This document shows positions 1 through 9,264 of a stretch of DNA of 64,000 bases, piece by piece. Within the stretch, counting starts at the first letter, position 1, and each line of letters starts with the position of its first letter. The DNA lies in contig PCUY01000057.1 in NCBI GenBank assembly GCA_002787815.1, forward strand, positions 1 through 64,000, given 5' to 3'. The notes below the pieces were generated by a model. It ran no database searches. It was not told where the DNA came from and saw nothing but the letters and a program-made list of their open reading frames with translations. The stretch comes from Bacteroidetes bacterium CG12_big_fil_rev_8_21_14_0_65_60_17 (GTDB lineage: Bacteria > Bacteroidota > Rhodothermia > Rhodothermales > UBA10348). Position numbers and translations under genes: made by a program.

Positions 1-97
1 ACATTTTTCCAAAAAGGGGGCCATACCAGAGGGCGCCAATGAGTTGTGGCAGGAGAGAGGCAACGAGCACGGCGAGCAGGTTGGGAGAGTAGTCCAT
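1..97 (-). CDS. DUF1761 family membrane protein, N-terminal fragment
   Basis: The minus strand from 97 downward opens with ATG and reads 32 codons to the window edge without a stop. The translation starts with a hydrophobic segment and contains GALWYGPLFGKM, which resembles the conserved first helix of DUF1761 proteins (small membrane proteins of unknown function with a W-Y-G-P-L-F-G-K signature). The rest of the gene lies outside the window. It lies on the same strand as, and downstream of, the exonuclease gene ending at 205, with about 107 bp between them. The family call rests on this one motif, so it is moderately sure; the function is unknown. Confidence 0.6.
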   Translation of the reverse strand, partial: MDYSPNLLAVLVASLLPQLIGALWYGPLFGKM

Positions 98-204
98 GGC
101 TGAGTGGCGAACAGGTGCCGAAAGTGAGTGGTACTTCCATGAAAGTAACACCTCGCTCCATCACATTCGCAAGTGTCCCTGTTCCGCCGGGGCAACGGTC
201 CTGT

Positions 205-1017
205 TTATTCCGAGGGTGGCGGTCCGCCGAGTGTGGCGCTGATCCGCGCATGGAATGTCTCCTCGTCTATCCTGGAAAGTGCGCCCCTGCATACGCTGCG
301 CACGTGCGCCGGAAAGTCGGCCCGGTCGCTGTTGACCCACTCCACGTAGGAACGATCCCGCCGGGCGACCTCCAGGATGGACCGTCCGGCCCATTTTCCG
401 AACCCGAACACCACCTCGCCGGCACTCCAGACCAGGTGGTTGGTCGGGCCCACCCAGGTGGTTTTCTCCGGCTGGGTGAGAGCCGCCAAATCCTCCCATG
501 TCGATTCCTCCAGATTGAACGTGCGCCGCATTCCCCGCAACACATTGACGGCAGCCTGGACATCAGCCTCTGCCGAGTGGGCATCCTCGAGGGAGCCTCC
601 GACGAAACGACGGTAGGCATCGGTCAGCGTCCGGGGTTCGAGCACCTGCCAGATGCGCAGCGGATCCACGACCAGTTTGTCCGACAGATCCAGCACACGG
701 CCCATGCGTTTGAACTCCTCCTCCACGAACCGGATATCAAAGCGTACATTGTATCCAACCAGCACGTTCGACGTTGCCAGGAACGACTCAATCTGGTCGG
801 CGACCTCCGGGAAACGAGGCGAATCGGCCAGGTCTTCCATGGAAATCCCGTGTACGGCCTCGGCACCTTTGGTAATGGTGATGTCCGGCCGTATGCGCAG
901 CGTCATGGCCCGCTCCTTCCCGGCTTCATACAGGCACATGGAAATTTCCACGATCTGATCGGTTTCCGGGTTCTTGCCGGTCGTTTCCACATCGAAAGCA
1001 ATCATTATCTTGTTCAT
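205..1017 (-). CDS. DnaQ-like 3'-5' exonuclease with ExoX-type C-terminal domain
   Basis: A 270-residue DEDDh exonuclease. Exo I is FDVETTG with D9 and E11, Exo II has D94 in GYNVRFDIRF, and Exo III is DAHSAEAD with H147 and D152. After the catalytic domain (about 1-165) comes a segment at about 200-236 (FGFGKWAGRSILEV...YVEW) like the C-terminal domain of exonuclease X and DUF3820, which suggests a DNA repair or single-strand trimming enzyme rather than the replicative epsilon subunit. The start at 1017 (MNKIMIAFD) puts Exo I at the usual distance from the N terminus; the frame is open further upstream, but that part overlaps the divergent AddB-like gene and looks non-coding. It diverges from addB-addA with almost no space between them. 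Family call firm; exact substrate not known. Confidence 0.85.
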   Translation of the reverse strand: MNKIMIAFDVETTGKNPETDQIVEISMCLYEAGKERAMTLRIRPDITITKGAEAVHGISMEDLADSPRFPEVADQIESFLATSNVLVGYNVRFDIRFVEEEFKRMGRVLDLSDKLVVDPLRIWQVLEPRTLTDAYRRFVGGSLEDAHSAEADVQAAVNVLRGMRRTFNLEESTWEDLAALTQPEKTTWVGPTNHLVWSAGEVVFGFGKWAGRSILEVARRDRSYVEWVNSDRADFPAHVRSVCRGALSRIDEETFHARISATLGGPPPSE

Positions 1018-1023
1018 AACGGT

Positions 1024-3789
1024 CTGTCCACTGCGTCCATCGAAATAAGTTTTCCATACCGTCCGGCACTCGTCGAAGAAACGGAGCATGCCCTCAAATC
1101 GGGTGAGCGCCTGACCGCCTTCAAGATACTCATTGCTCCATCGGGCGGCGAGGCTCGATTTTTCCGTCTTGCCCTGGCGCGCGCCGGCGTGCGACTTGTC
1201 AACGTGGAGGCCGTCACGCTGCACTCTCTTGCCCGCCTCATCCTGCGTACGGTGCCCGGCGCGGAACCGGCCGTTTTCTGGGGGGGAGATGCGGCGCAGG
1301 TCGTTGTATCCAGATGCCTGGAGCTCCTTGGGACGCCGGCTGACCACTATCTCCGGCGGTCCCCGGCGACCGCGGAGCGCCTGATCTCGGTGCTCCGCGT
1401 CCGCGGAATCGGTTCAGATGCATGGAGGAGCGCCGGGGGCGATCCGGTGGTGGCCGACCTGCTGGAGGCCTACGCCGACATGCTGCGGCGCTGCGATGCG
1501 CTCGATGCCACGGGGATGTTGCTGCGGGCCGCGGAGCGTGTTGAGGAGTTTGTACGCCTCCGAAACCCGACGTTGCTCGTCAAACTGGACGATATCCGGC
1601 CGCTTCCAGGTGAGCGGCTGCTGCTGGAGCAACTTGAGCAGCATATTCGGGCCGTGGAATCCATCGGGGCGTCGCCCCCGAGCGTGACAAACGCGGCCTC
1701 TTTTCGCATTCTGAAGGCGCGGGACCGGGATGATGAAGTTACCAACGTACTCGGCGACGTGCTGGCCTCCGGCAGGCCTTTTGACGAGGTTCAGATCGCG
1801 CTCGCCCAACCGGCCGTGTACGGGCGGCGACTTGCAGTCGCCGCCCGTACGTACGGCATACCCGTGGTAGTGGATCATGGCGGGCTTTTTTTCGACACAC
1901 CGCCCGGTCGCCACGTGCAGGCCCTGCTCAAGTGGGTGTCCGGTGGACTCCGGCCGGAACAGGCCGTGGCGTGCGCGCGCGCCGGCCTGTTGAACCAGGA
2001 CGACCGCACACCGGGTCGACGGTGTGCGGTCGAGCTTCTCTTCGATGCCTGGCCGGTGGACATGGTCGGACTGCTTTCGCCGGATTATGCCGGTCTTCTG
2101 CGGGAAGCCGTGAAGGGTGCTTCGGATGCCGTGGACAGCCTGGTATCCTTTGCCCGGAAATACATCGAGGAGTTGCTCGATGACCGCGGCCAGCTTCGCC
2201 CTGACATGAGTCTGCAGCAGATGATTCGCTGGGTTCGCCGTGTCCTGGCGGACGTGCCGTCACGCGATACGACCTGGACGGACATCATGAATACGGCACT
2301 CCGGGGAAGGGCCGCACAGGTCATTCCGGAATCGATCACGATGCCCGTGACACGGGCGGCGGATGTTTTGCTGGGAAGTCTGCAGGGGGTACAGATGCCG
2401 GTCGATGACGGGCCACCAGGAAGCATTCTGGTCCTGCCCCTGGAGCGGGCGGCTCTTTCCCTGCGCCGCGCAACGTGGGTTGTCGGGATGGATGACAATG
2501 CTGCGGCCGGACGGTCGGCCAGTGATACCGACGGGCTTCCCCGTTCGGCCATGGACGTCCTGTACAGGCTCGGGTACGACGCCGTGCAGGAGGAGGTAGA
2601 CCGCGTACCGCTGGCAGACCTGCTCGACCGTCTCTCCCGGCGCACATCGGAAATCACGCTGTGCGTGCCGGCCTACGATGTCCGCCAGGCACGGGAGCTG
2701 TTTCCGCACGCGGCCTGCGCCGGCCTCCTTCCTGAAGACAAAACGCACGCCTCAATGATGGACCGGCCTGACCCCGTGCTGCTCGTGCCGCTCTTGGCGC
2801 AGGGACTGGAGGAGAAAATGCCCCGCATCGTGGAGGCGTGGAACGAGCGCTCCGGGACATCATGGACGGCACAGAATGGGATTCTGGGTCATACCAGTCG
2901 TCCGACGACAGCCTCCGCATCGTCGCTCGAGCGCCTCTCCGAGTGTCCGTATCGGTATTTCGTCCGGGATATCCTCGGCGTTCGCCCGCGCGAGAAACGA
3001 ACCGAGTGGCTTACGGCGGCCGAACGCGGTAGTCTCATGCATATCGTGTTCAAGGACGCACACGTTCGGGGACTGCTGACCCGTCAGGATGGACACGACG
3101 CCATAGCGGAACTGGTACGGGAGCGGCTTGAAAAGCACGCGCGGCTGTCACCTCCACCCGGATCCTATACCCGGATGGCAACGGAGACGGAATTGATTTC
3201 CATGGTCGGCACGCTGCGCGCCTTGGCCGCCCAGGAGACGGAAACATGGACGCAGGTGGAGGCGGAATGGAAGTTCAGGGATGTCAACGTGGGACCGTGG
3301 CGGCTCCGCGGGCAGATTGATCGCGTGGACCGCAATCCACAGGGTGAAGAGCGTATCCTGGACTACAAAACGGGTTCGTCCTCTCCCTATGAGGAGAAAA
3401 AACTGACAGCCATGCAGCACAGGCTGCAGTGGTTTGTGTATGCCCTGGTTCGAAAGCAGTCCGAGCAGGCAACGGTAGCCTCTTCCGGCTACCTGTTCGT
3501 GAAAGAGGGAGAATGGGGTACATTGCAGGTTGTCAACGACCCGTTGACCCATGATGGCGCGCGGCATCTTGACGTGCTTGCCGACCGCGTCAATGCGGGC
3601 TGGTTTCCCCAGGCCGCGGGCCACAGCGAATCTCCCTGCATGTTCTGCGATGTACGGCCCGTCTGCGGAGATGTGAAGTTGCTGGGTCGGATGCTGAAAA
3701 ACAAGACCGTATCGGACGACGACTTCCGCAGAAGACTTGACACCTGGTGGTACGCGGAGCGCCATTTGTTTGCGGGAGAGTCGACATGA
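1024..3789 (+). CDS. addB: AddB-like PD-(D/E)XK exonuclease subunit (RexB/AddB type)
   Basis: About 920 residues. The C-terminal part is a RecB-family nuclease domain: ILDYKTG carries the catalytic D and K, followed by QHRLQWFVYAL. Cysteines occur as SECPYRYF before the domain and as C-x2-C-x5-C (SPCMFCDVRPVCG) after it, the AddB pattern for a 4Fe-4S cluster. The N-terminal helicase-like region has only a degenerate Walker A (IAPSGGEA), so it is probably not an active ATPase. The start is uncertain: the homology-like region begins near 1050, but no in-frame ATG, GTG or TTG exists between 850 and 1204. CTG at 1024 is given as the boundary; GTG 850 would overlap the exonuclease gene by 168 bp. 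The stop overlaps the addA start (ATGA), so the two are translationally coupled subunits of a double-strand break resection enzyme. Confidence 0.75.
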   Translation: MSTASIEISFPYRPALVEETEHALKSGERLTAFKILIAPSGGEARFFRLALARAGVRLVNVEAVTLHSLARLILRTVPGAEPAVFWGGDAAQVVVSRCLELLGTPADHYLRRSPATAERLISVLRVRGIGSDAWRSAGGDPVVADLLEAYADMLRRCDALDATGMLLRAAERVEEFVRLRNPTLLVKLDDIRPLPGERLLLEQLEQHIRAVESIGASPPSVTNAASFRILKARDRDDEVTNVLGDVLASGRPFDEVQIALAQPAVYGRRLAVAARTYGIPVVVDHGGLFFDTPPGRHVQALLKWVSGGLRPEQAVACARAGLLNQDDRTPGRRCAVELLFDAWPVDMVGLLSPDYAGLLREAVKGASDAVDSLVSFARKYIEELLDDRGQLRPDMSLQQMIRWVRRVLADVPSRDTTWTDIMNTALRGRAAQVIPESITMPVTRAADVLLGSLQGVQMPVDDGPPGSILVLPLERAALSLRRATWVVGMDDNAAAGRSASDTDGLPRSAMDVLYRLGYDAVQEEVDRVPLADLLDRLSRRTSEITLCVPAYDVRQARELFPHAACAGLLPEDKTHASMMDRPDPVLLVPLLAQGLEEKMPRIVEAWNERSGTSWTAQNGILGHTSRPTTASASSLERLSECPYRYFVRDILGVRPREKRTEWLTAAERGSLMHIVFKDAHVRGLLTRQDGHDAIAELVRERLEKHARLSPPPGSYTRMATETELISMVGTLRALAAQETETWTQVEAEWKFRDVNVGPWRLRGQIDRVDRNPQGEERILDYKTGSSSPYEEKKLTAMQHRLQWFVYALVRKQSEQATVASSGYLFVKEGEWGTLQVVNDPLTHDGARHLDVLADRVNAGWFPQAAGHSESPCMFCDVRPVCGDVKLLGRMLKNKTVSDDDFRRRLDTWWYAERHLFAGEST

Positions 3790-6700
3790 GCCGCGTTCGG
3801 GACTGGGAGGCACGGGCCACGATACGCGGGCAGAATGATGGGAAGACACCCATGTCTTCCGATCCGTATCTGGATGTGGAGCACAATATCATTGTACGTG
3901 CCGGGGCGGGGTCCGGAAAAACCACGGCACTTGTCGAGCGGGTGCTGGCGCACCTGCGCATGGGGGAGGAGCCCTCCTCGATTGTAGCAATCACGTTTAC
4001 CCGCAAGGCTGCTGCAGAACTTCGCGGGCGTATTCATGAGGCGGTCGATGCCGCCGTGAATACAATCGCGGTTGCAGGAGAACAGGAGAGGCTGTCGCAG
4101 GCTCGGCGTCGTCTCGATGAAATGCACGTCGGAACGATTCATGGCTTCTGCGCCGGGATTGTGCGTCAGTATGCGGATGTGGTCGGTCTGCCTCCCGATT
4201 TCCGGCAGATGGAGGAGGAGGAAGAGGAGGTAATGCGGAACAGGTTCTGGAGCGGATTCATCATGCAACAGGATGAGAGCCCGGAACTGGAGTTCCTGCG
4301 GGAGGCCGGTGTGGATCGGTCCTCCCTGGTCGATCTGTTCGGGCGGCTCGTCGAAAATGCCGATTTGAATGTTGTGCGGGAGGAGCGCCGGGACGTGGAT
4401 TTTTCACCGGCCGTGGAGGCGGCCCGGCAGGTCATGGCAGACCTGGGTCCGATAGGGCACAAAGGCGACAACGAAGACGCCGTGCAGAGCCGGTTGCGGA
4501 AGGCGCGTTTCATGGAGCGCATGCGTCCCTCCATGTCCCTGGGGCAGACAGCTGAATGGTTGCGTCTGTTCTGTGATATGATCGACACCAGGGTGGGCAG
4601 GCTTCGCATGACCATGAACCGGTGGGACCGGCCTCAGAAGTTCATGAAAGCGGTGCGGGACGGCGTGGAAGATGACGTTGCGCCCTGGTGGGTTCTGTCC
4701 CGTATCCAGAATCAGATCGTGCCCCTGGTCGCTGCCTGGGATGCGCAGGTCCATGGCCGTGCCATGGCGCTTGTGCAAGATGCCGTAGACGACTATGCGG
4801 CGTTCAGGCGGGCCGAGGGAAGGTTGACCATTTCGGATCCGATACACATCCTGAATGACCTGTTGTATACCTCGGCTGACGTGCGGAACGAGTTGCAGGG
4901 CACACTGCGTCGCATCCTGATAGATGAATTCCAGGATACGGATCCGGTACAGGCGTCCCTGTTGTTCAACCTGGCTGCCGATGCAGTCGACGAGCACGAC
5001 TGGACGAGGAATCGACTCCTGCCCGGCCGCTTGTTGCTTGTTGGCGATGACAAGCAATCGATATACCGCTTTCGCCGGGCGGATTTCGAAGTGTTTTCCA
5101 GATCGGAGAAGGCCATCGTGTCCCAGGGCGGGCGAAGCCTGGTGCTTACTACGAATTTCAGATCTTCCGAGCCCATTTGCCGCTGGATCAACAAGGCCCT
5201 TGCACCGCTGTTTCAGCCTGCGGAGACGGGTCGTCGACACGAACAGGCACCCTGGGAGCCTCTGGAACCATATGATGCGGCTGCGAAAGAACCGCGGCGG
5301 ACGCAGGCGGCGCCTTCTGTCAAGGCCATCTGGCTGAACAGCACCATGCGCGCCGAGGACAGTGCCGTGGCTGAAGCGCGTGTTATTGCGCATACCATCC
5401 GGGAGCATCTGGCCGAAGGCCGCTACGAAAAGCCGAGCGACTTCATGATTCTTTTCCGGCGAAACAAGTACGTCGCTGACTATGTGGCCGAAATTACCGC
5501 GGCTGGTCTTCCCGTGCGCGTATCCGGAGGCAAGGTGTCTGGTGGAAGTGATGTCCTCCCCGCTGTATGCAACATTCTTGAATCCCTGTTGCGTGAGGGT
5601 GATGAGGCCGCAGGGATTGCCGCGCTGCGGACTCCATTCTTCGGCGTCTCGGATGCTGATCTGTACGCCTGGCGCATGAATGGGGGGCGCTTTGATACGC
5701 TGGCAGGGGATCTTTCCGGGAGCGGGCCGGACGTGGACCCGGGCGCGTCCAAGCATTCCGTGGCGGTGGCGAGCGCGACCCTGGCCCGCATTTATCATCG
5801 TTTTCAGTCGCTCTCTCCCTGGGAAGCCCTTCGGGTTACAGCGGACACGGAGGGATGGTGGGATCTGCTCCGATTCCGCTCCTCGGCTGCTATCGATACC
5901 GGCGTCCTGCAAAAGATTCTTGCGCTTTTTGCCGCGGCAGAAGAGCGTAATCTGGACTGGGTGGAGGCCACGGAAGAGCTGTTGCGCTACCGCGACGGCG
6001 ACGTGCCCATGAAACTCCACGCGGCGGACGGTGATGACGGCGTACAGATGTTGACCGTCCACCAGGCGAAAGGACTGGAGGCGCCATGCGTTTATCTTGC
6101 GGATGCAGGGTATCCGGGCGCACCGAGGGTACATACCCATTCATTTACGCGGGATGGATTGGCGTTCATTGCCCTCGCGCTGAGGTCACCCTCGGCTTTT
6201 GGCAGCCCCCAGGTGACGTTCACGCCAAGCGACTGGACCGGGGCTGTTGAAAAGGAGAAGGCATTCAGTCTCGCCGAACATGAAAGGCTGCTCTATGTGG
6301 CCTGTACCCGCGCGGCACGAGAACTTGTCGTGACGGTCCGGGATGCGCCACAAGCCGGTCACTGGGGTGACCTTGTACCAGCGCTCGCTGATGTGCCGGT
6401 CCTGGCGCGACTCGACCAGGTACCCGATCGCATCTCCATCCCCGGGGAGGAGAGCGGTCCGGATGTCAAGGGTCGCGGTGTCACATACTGGCATGACGAG
6501 CGACGCCGTGGGCTTTTGCGCATGAGGCAGGCCGTTGGTAACGCCTCGGTGCCAACGCACGAACTCGTGCGCCCAAGTGACAAAGAAGAGGTCGAAGCCG
6601 CCGTGGATTCAGTGGACGAGCTCGTCCCCCCACCCTTGGCCATTGGAATGGAGGGCAGGGAATTTGGTCAGGCGGTACATCTTGGCATGGAACGGCTCGT

Positions 6701-7139
6701 GACCAACGCCGCGGACGTAAGGACGGCGGACCTGCACGAGATCGCCGTCTCGTCCCTGCGCGCGGCCATGGGGACGGAGCCGTCCGGAACATCGGTGACT
6801 GCTGTGGTTGATGCCCTTTCCGGTTTCATGCGGGGATCGCTCTGGCAGCGGGTCCTGGAAGCTGACGAAGTACTTTCAGAGGTATCATTTACGACATCCC
6901 TGCCCGGGAGCCCTGTCCGCATCGTGTCCGGTACGGTTGACCTGGCACTGCGCGACCAAGACGCGTGGGTGATCGTAGACTACAAGACGGACCGTGTTTC
7001 GGAGCGCGCGCTGAAGGCGCTCTATGAAGGCCAGCTTGCGTTATACGCCGATTGTTGGATGCAGATGTTTCCAGGTCGCGGCGTACGTGCGGCGCTCTGG
7101 TCGACGGCGTTTCATCGGGAATTTGATCTGGCCTTCTAG
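3786..7139 (+). CDS. addA: AddA-like UvrD-family helicase-nuclease
   Basis: An 1117-residue superfamily 1A helicase with a C-terminal RecB nuclease domain. All helicase motifs are visible in order: Walker A AGAGSGKTTAL (residues 39-49), Ia ITFTRKAAAELRGRI, Walker B RRILIDEFQDTDPVQ, III LLVGDDKQSIYRFRRAD, IV LTTNFRSS, V VQMLTVHQAKGLEAP and VI ERLLYVACTRAARELV. The nuclease core is WVIVDYKTD followed by GQLALYADCW. Start at 3786, where ATG overlaps the TGA of the AddB-like gene by 4 bp; GGGAGAG lies just upstream as a possible ribosome-binding site. With AddB it should unwind and degrade double-strand ends and prepare recombinogenic 3' ends for RecA. The 3' end overlaps the convergent desaturase gene by 4 bp. 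Confidence 0.9.
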   Translation: MSRVRDWEARATIRGQNDGKTPMSSDPYLDVEHNIIVRAGAGSGKTTALVERVLAHLRMGEEPSSIVAITFTRKAAAELRGRIHEAVDAAVNTIAVAGEQERLSQARRRLDEMHVGTIHGFCAGIVRQYADVVGLPPDFRQMEEEEEEVMRNRFWSGFIMQQDESPELEFLREAGVDRSSLVDLFGRLVENADLNVVREERRDVDFSPAVEAARQVMADLGPIGHKGDNEDAVQSRLRKARFMERMRPSMSLGQTAEWLRLFCDMIDTRVGRLRMTMNRWDRPQKFMKAVRDGVEDDVAPWWVLSRIQNQIVPLVAAWDAQVHGRAMALVQDAVDDYAAFRRAEGRLTISDPIHILNDLLYTSADVRNELQGTLRRILIDEFQDTDPVQASLLFNLAADAVDEHDWTRNRLLPGRLLLVGDDKQSIYRFRRADFEVFSRSEKAIVSQGGRSLVLTTNFRSSEPICRWINKALAPLFQPAETGRRHEQAPWEPLEPYDAAAKEPRRTQAAPSVKAIWLNSTMRAEDSAVAEARVIAHTIREHLAEGRYEKPSDFMILFRRNKYVADYVAEITAAGLPVRVSGGKVSGGSDVLPAVCNILESLLREGDEAAGIAALRTPFFGVSDADLYAWRMNGGRFDTLAGDLSGSGPDVDPGASKHSVAVASATLARIYHRFQSLSPWEALRVTADTEGWWDLLRFRSSAAIDTGVLQKILALFAAAEERNLDWVEATEELLRYRDGDVPMKLHAADGDDGVQMLTVHQAKGLEAPCVYLADAGYPGAPRVHTHSFTRDGLAFIALALRSPSAFGSPQVTFTPSDWTGAVEKEKAFSLAEHERLLYVACTRAARELVVTVRDAPQAGHWGDLVPALADVPVLARLDQVPDRISIPGEESGPDVKGRGVTYWHDERRRGLLRMRQAVGNASVPTHELVRPSDKEEVEAAVDSVDELVPPPLAIGMEGREFGQAVHLGMERLVTNAADVRTADLHEIAVSSLRAAMGTEPSGTSVTAVVDALSGFMRGSLWQRVLEADEVLSEVSFTTSLPGSPVRIVSGTVDLALRDQDAWVIVDYKTDRVSERALKALYEGQLALYADCWMQMFPGRGVRAALWSTAFHREFDLAF

Positions 7140-8290
7140 GCCCGTTGCGGCGCAGGCTGGGGTACAGCCTCCATGGAGAGCGTCTCGTTCATGAACCGCT
7201 TCCAGTCCTGCATGTCCTGACTGACCGAGCGGCGAAGCTCGATCATGCGCCCCCGCAGATACGTCATTTCCTCGTCTTTACGCTTCTTGGCCTGTGCGTA
7301 TGCATCGGAAACGGTTTTCAGTGCCGTGTATTGCGTTGTCAGCTGGGTAGACATCTCTTCCACTCGGGCCACAAGGGCGTCGTGGTGTGCCTGACCCAGT
7401 GAACGGATGTGGTCGAGCAGCATCTGCTTGTCGGCGTTGATGAGTTTGCGCTTGATGGTCAGGTGATTCACCTGTTTGACATCGCGTGCAAGGCCTACTT
7501 TTTTCAGCAACCAGATGACGTATTTCGGTGGGTCAAACTGGTACCAGCGGATGCCGTTGCGATAGTCACCGGCAAACGTATGATGGTAGTTGTGGTAGCC
7601 TTCGCCGAAGGTGAGTAGCGAGAGGATGAAGTTGTTGACGGCCGAGTGCTCGGTGGAATAGGGTTTCGAGCCCCACATGTGAGCCAACGAATTGATGAAC
7701 CAGGTGCAATGATGCACCAGGAAGAGACGTGCCAGAAAGCCAACAACGATGGCTCCCAGCAGGTCGCCGGTAATTGCCCACAACACGGCTATGGCAACGA
7801 TATTGACAAGCACCATGAGCGGGGCAAAGTACTTGTGTTGAAAACGCAACACAGGATCTTTGATGAGGTCGTGTACCCACCGGTCGCGAACGAGACGTCT
7901 GCCGGTGAACATCCAGAGCATGTGGGAGTGCCAGAATCCCTTTTCGGCGTTGTAGGGATCGTCATCCGAGTCCACATGCTTGTGGTGCATGCGGTGATCA
8001 GAAGACCACTGGAGGACACTGCCCTGGACGGCCATGGTGCCGAAAAACAGCAAGACGGCTTCAATGAAACGGTTGGTTTTGTACGTCCTGTGGGCATACA
8101 GCCGGTGATACCCTGTCGTTATGGCCATCAGGGACAGTGTCCAGAGTGCCCACGACGCCAAAACCAGCTCCCATGAAGGGGCGCGCTCCATCAGGTAGAT
8201 GGGTAGCAGAACAATGAGGGCGACGTGATAGCCACCTATGAATAGCAGATTGGTCCAATCAATGCGGGTGTCGGGCGTATCCGATGGCAT
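7136..8290 (-). CDS. Acyl-CoA/acyl-lipid delta-9-type fatty acid desaturase
   Basis: A 384-residue membrane diiron desaturase. The three histidine boxes are H62-RLYA-H67, H99-RM-H102-H103 and H233-NY-H236-H237, in the arrangement of stearoyl-CoA desaturase-like enzymes. Hydrophobic helices flank them (about 15-33, 43-60, 75-93, 158-190). It should introduce a double bond into saturated acyl chains at the inner membrane, adjusting membrane fluidity. Unusual: after the catalytic part (about 270 residues) there is a charged, heptad-like helical tail of about 100 residues (HIRSLGQAHHDALVARVEEM and on), likely a coiled coil. The start at 8290 gives a short hydrophilic N terminus before the first helix. 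It lies 25 bp downstream of the truncated WbaP-like gene on the same strand. Confidence 0.9.
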   Translation of the reverse strand: MPSDTPDTRIDWTNLLFIGGYHVALIVLLPIYLMERAPSWELVLASWALWTLSLMAITTGYHRLYAHRTYKTNRFIEAVLLFFGTMAVQGSVLQWSSDHRMHHKHVDSDDDPYNAEKGFWHSHMLWMFTGRRLVRDRWVHDLIKDPVLRFQHKYFAPLMVLVNIVAIAVLWAITGDLLGAIVVGFLARLFLVHHCTWFINSLAHMWGSKPYSTEHSAVNNFILSLLTFGEGYHNYHHTFAGDYRNGIRWYQFDPPKYVIWLLKKVGLARDVKQVNHLTIKRKLINADKQMLLDHIRSLGQAHHDALVARVEEMSTQLTTQYTALKTVSDAYAQAKKRKDEEMTYLRGRMIELRRSVSQDMQDWKRFMNETLSMEAVPQPAPQRA

Positions 8291-8315
8291 GTCAAAGTTG
8301 GGTATGAAACGAGAC

Positions 8316-9083
8316 TCAGCCTTCCGAACGCGGCCACGGCCAACAGGATCCGACTATTCGTTTCATTATGCCTGGGCATGCCACGTCCCGAAGACTGTCA
8401 AGTGGATTCTGCCCGTCAGAAACGTCATATCCGTAGGGGTAACAGGAAAGGGGACCGTCCATGAGATACTGTCGAAATTCCTGTTCCACATCCGGCATGG
8501 CGAGAATGCCCGTCCAGGCCTGGTTCAAAACCACATTGGTGTCTCCAAGAACGGGCAATCCCTGCACGTGCGCACCCCAGTATGCCGGGTGATCATCAAG
8601 AAAGGCAACCGGTATGAGTCCCATATCGATATTCTCGCGCAGTGCTTCGACCAGGGTACGCCCGTCCGATCCAGCGCCGTAGATGGCAACCGGCATACCG
8701 AATACGCACGACGCCAGGAGCACCTTCTTCACGGAGTGGCGAATGAACGGAAGCACGACGAGTGCCGCGGGAAGTGCCAGCAACATATGCAGGCTGACAG
8801 AGGGAGCGAACAGTACCCAGAGTCCCATAACGACCAGAATGGTTGCCCACTGCCGGCCGAATTCTTCCCGTCTGTCGAGCCCCCAGCCGGGGTAGAGACC
8901 GCGAATGGCAAACCCGCCAAGGCAGGCGGCCGCAGCCGCGAGTGACATTTCAGATAACAGGGTAATACCAAGGAGCCCGAGCAGATCACCCGTCAGGAGG
9001 AAGGCTGTATTGTGGGCTTTCCTGATATGGAGAGAGCGTTTTGGAACCGGATGTGAGCGCGCTGAAAGCTCCAGATGAGCCAT
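8316..9083 (-). pseudogene. Truncated WbaP-type polyprenyl glycosylphosphotransferase (N-terminal half only)
   Basis: The 255-residue product matches the front half of WbaP-like undecaprenyl-phosphate sugar phosphotransferases: several hydrophobic helices, the loop GLYPGWGLDRREEF typical of the family, then a nucleotide-binding-like domain (VAIYGAGSDGRTLVEAL...LIPVAFLDDHPAYWG). It stops where the family continues into its last helix and the catalytic sugar transferase domain; the final residues (MKRIVGSCWPWPRSEG) may be a decayed remnant of that junction. The missing part is not nearby, since the desaturase gene starts 25 bp on. ATG 9083 gives about 24 residues before the first helix; the frame is open to an ATG at 9242, but that extra part does not look like the family. 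It is either a decaying remnant or a stand-alone membrane and regulatory fragment; catalysis is not expected. Confidence 0.55.
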
Positions 9084-9264
9084 CAGGCAGTCGTCTTCCG
9101 CACCCCTCTGCATGGGACGGTTCTGTACCAGTAATTGCATGTGAGCATGGATGAAACAGGGTGTCGCATGTCTAACTGCGAGAATCATGCCACAATGCGC
9201 GTCGGCCTGCTGAATTGTCGCCGGGTCGTTTTCCGGCCACAAGGCAGGTCGGTGCGTCTCATGT

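Noticed and set aside
46-1023. Plus-strand open frame continuous with the AddB-like gene
   Set aside because: It is antisense to the well-supported DnaQ/ExoX-like gene at 205-1017 and shows no recognisable protein family.
4404-6140. Long minus-strand open frame (578 codons) inside addA
   Set aside because: The plus-strand helicase motifs are intact through this region; the antisense translation has no motif and reflects GC-rich codon use.
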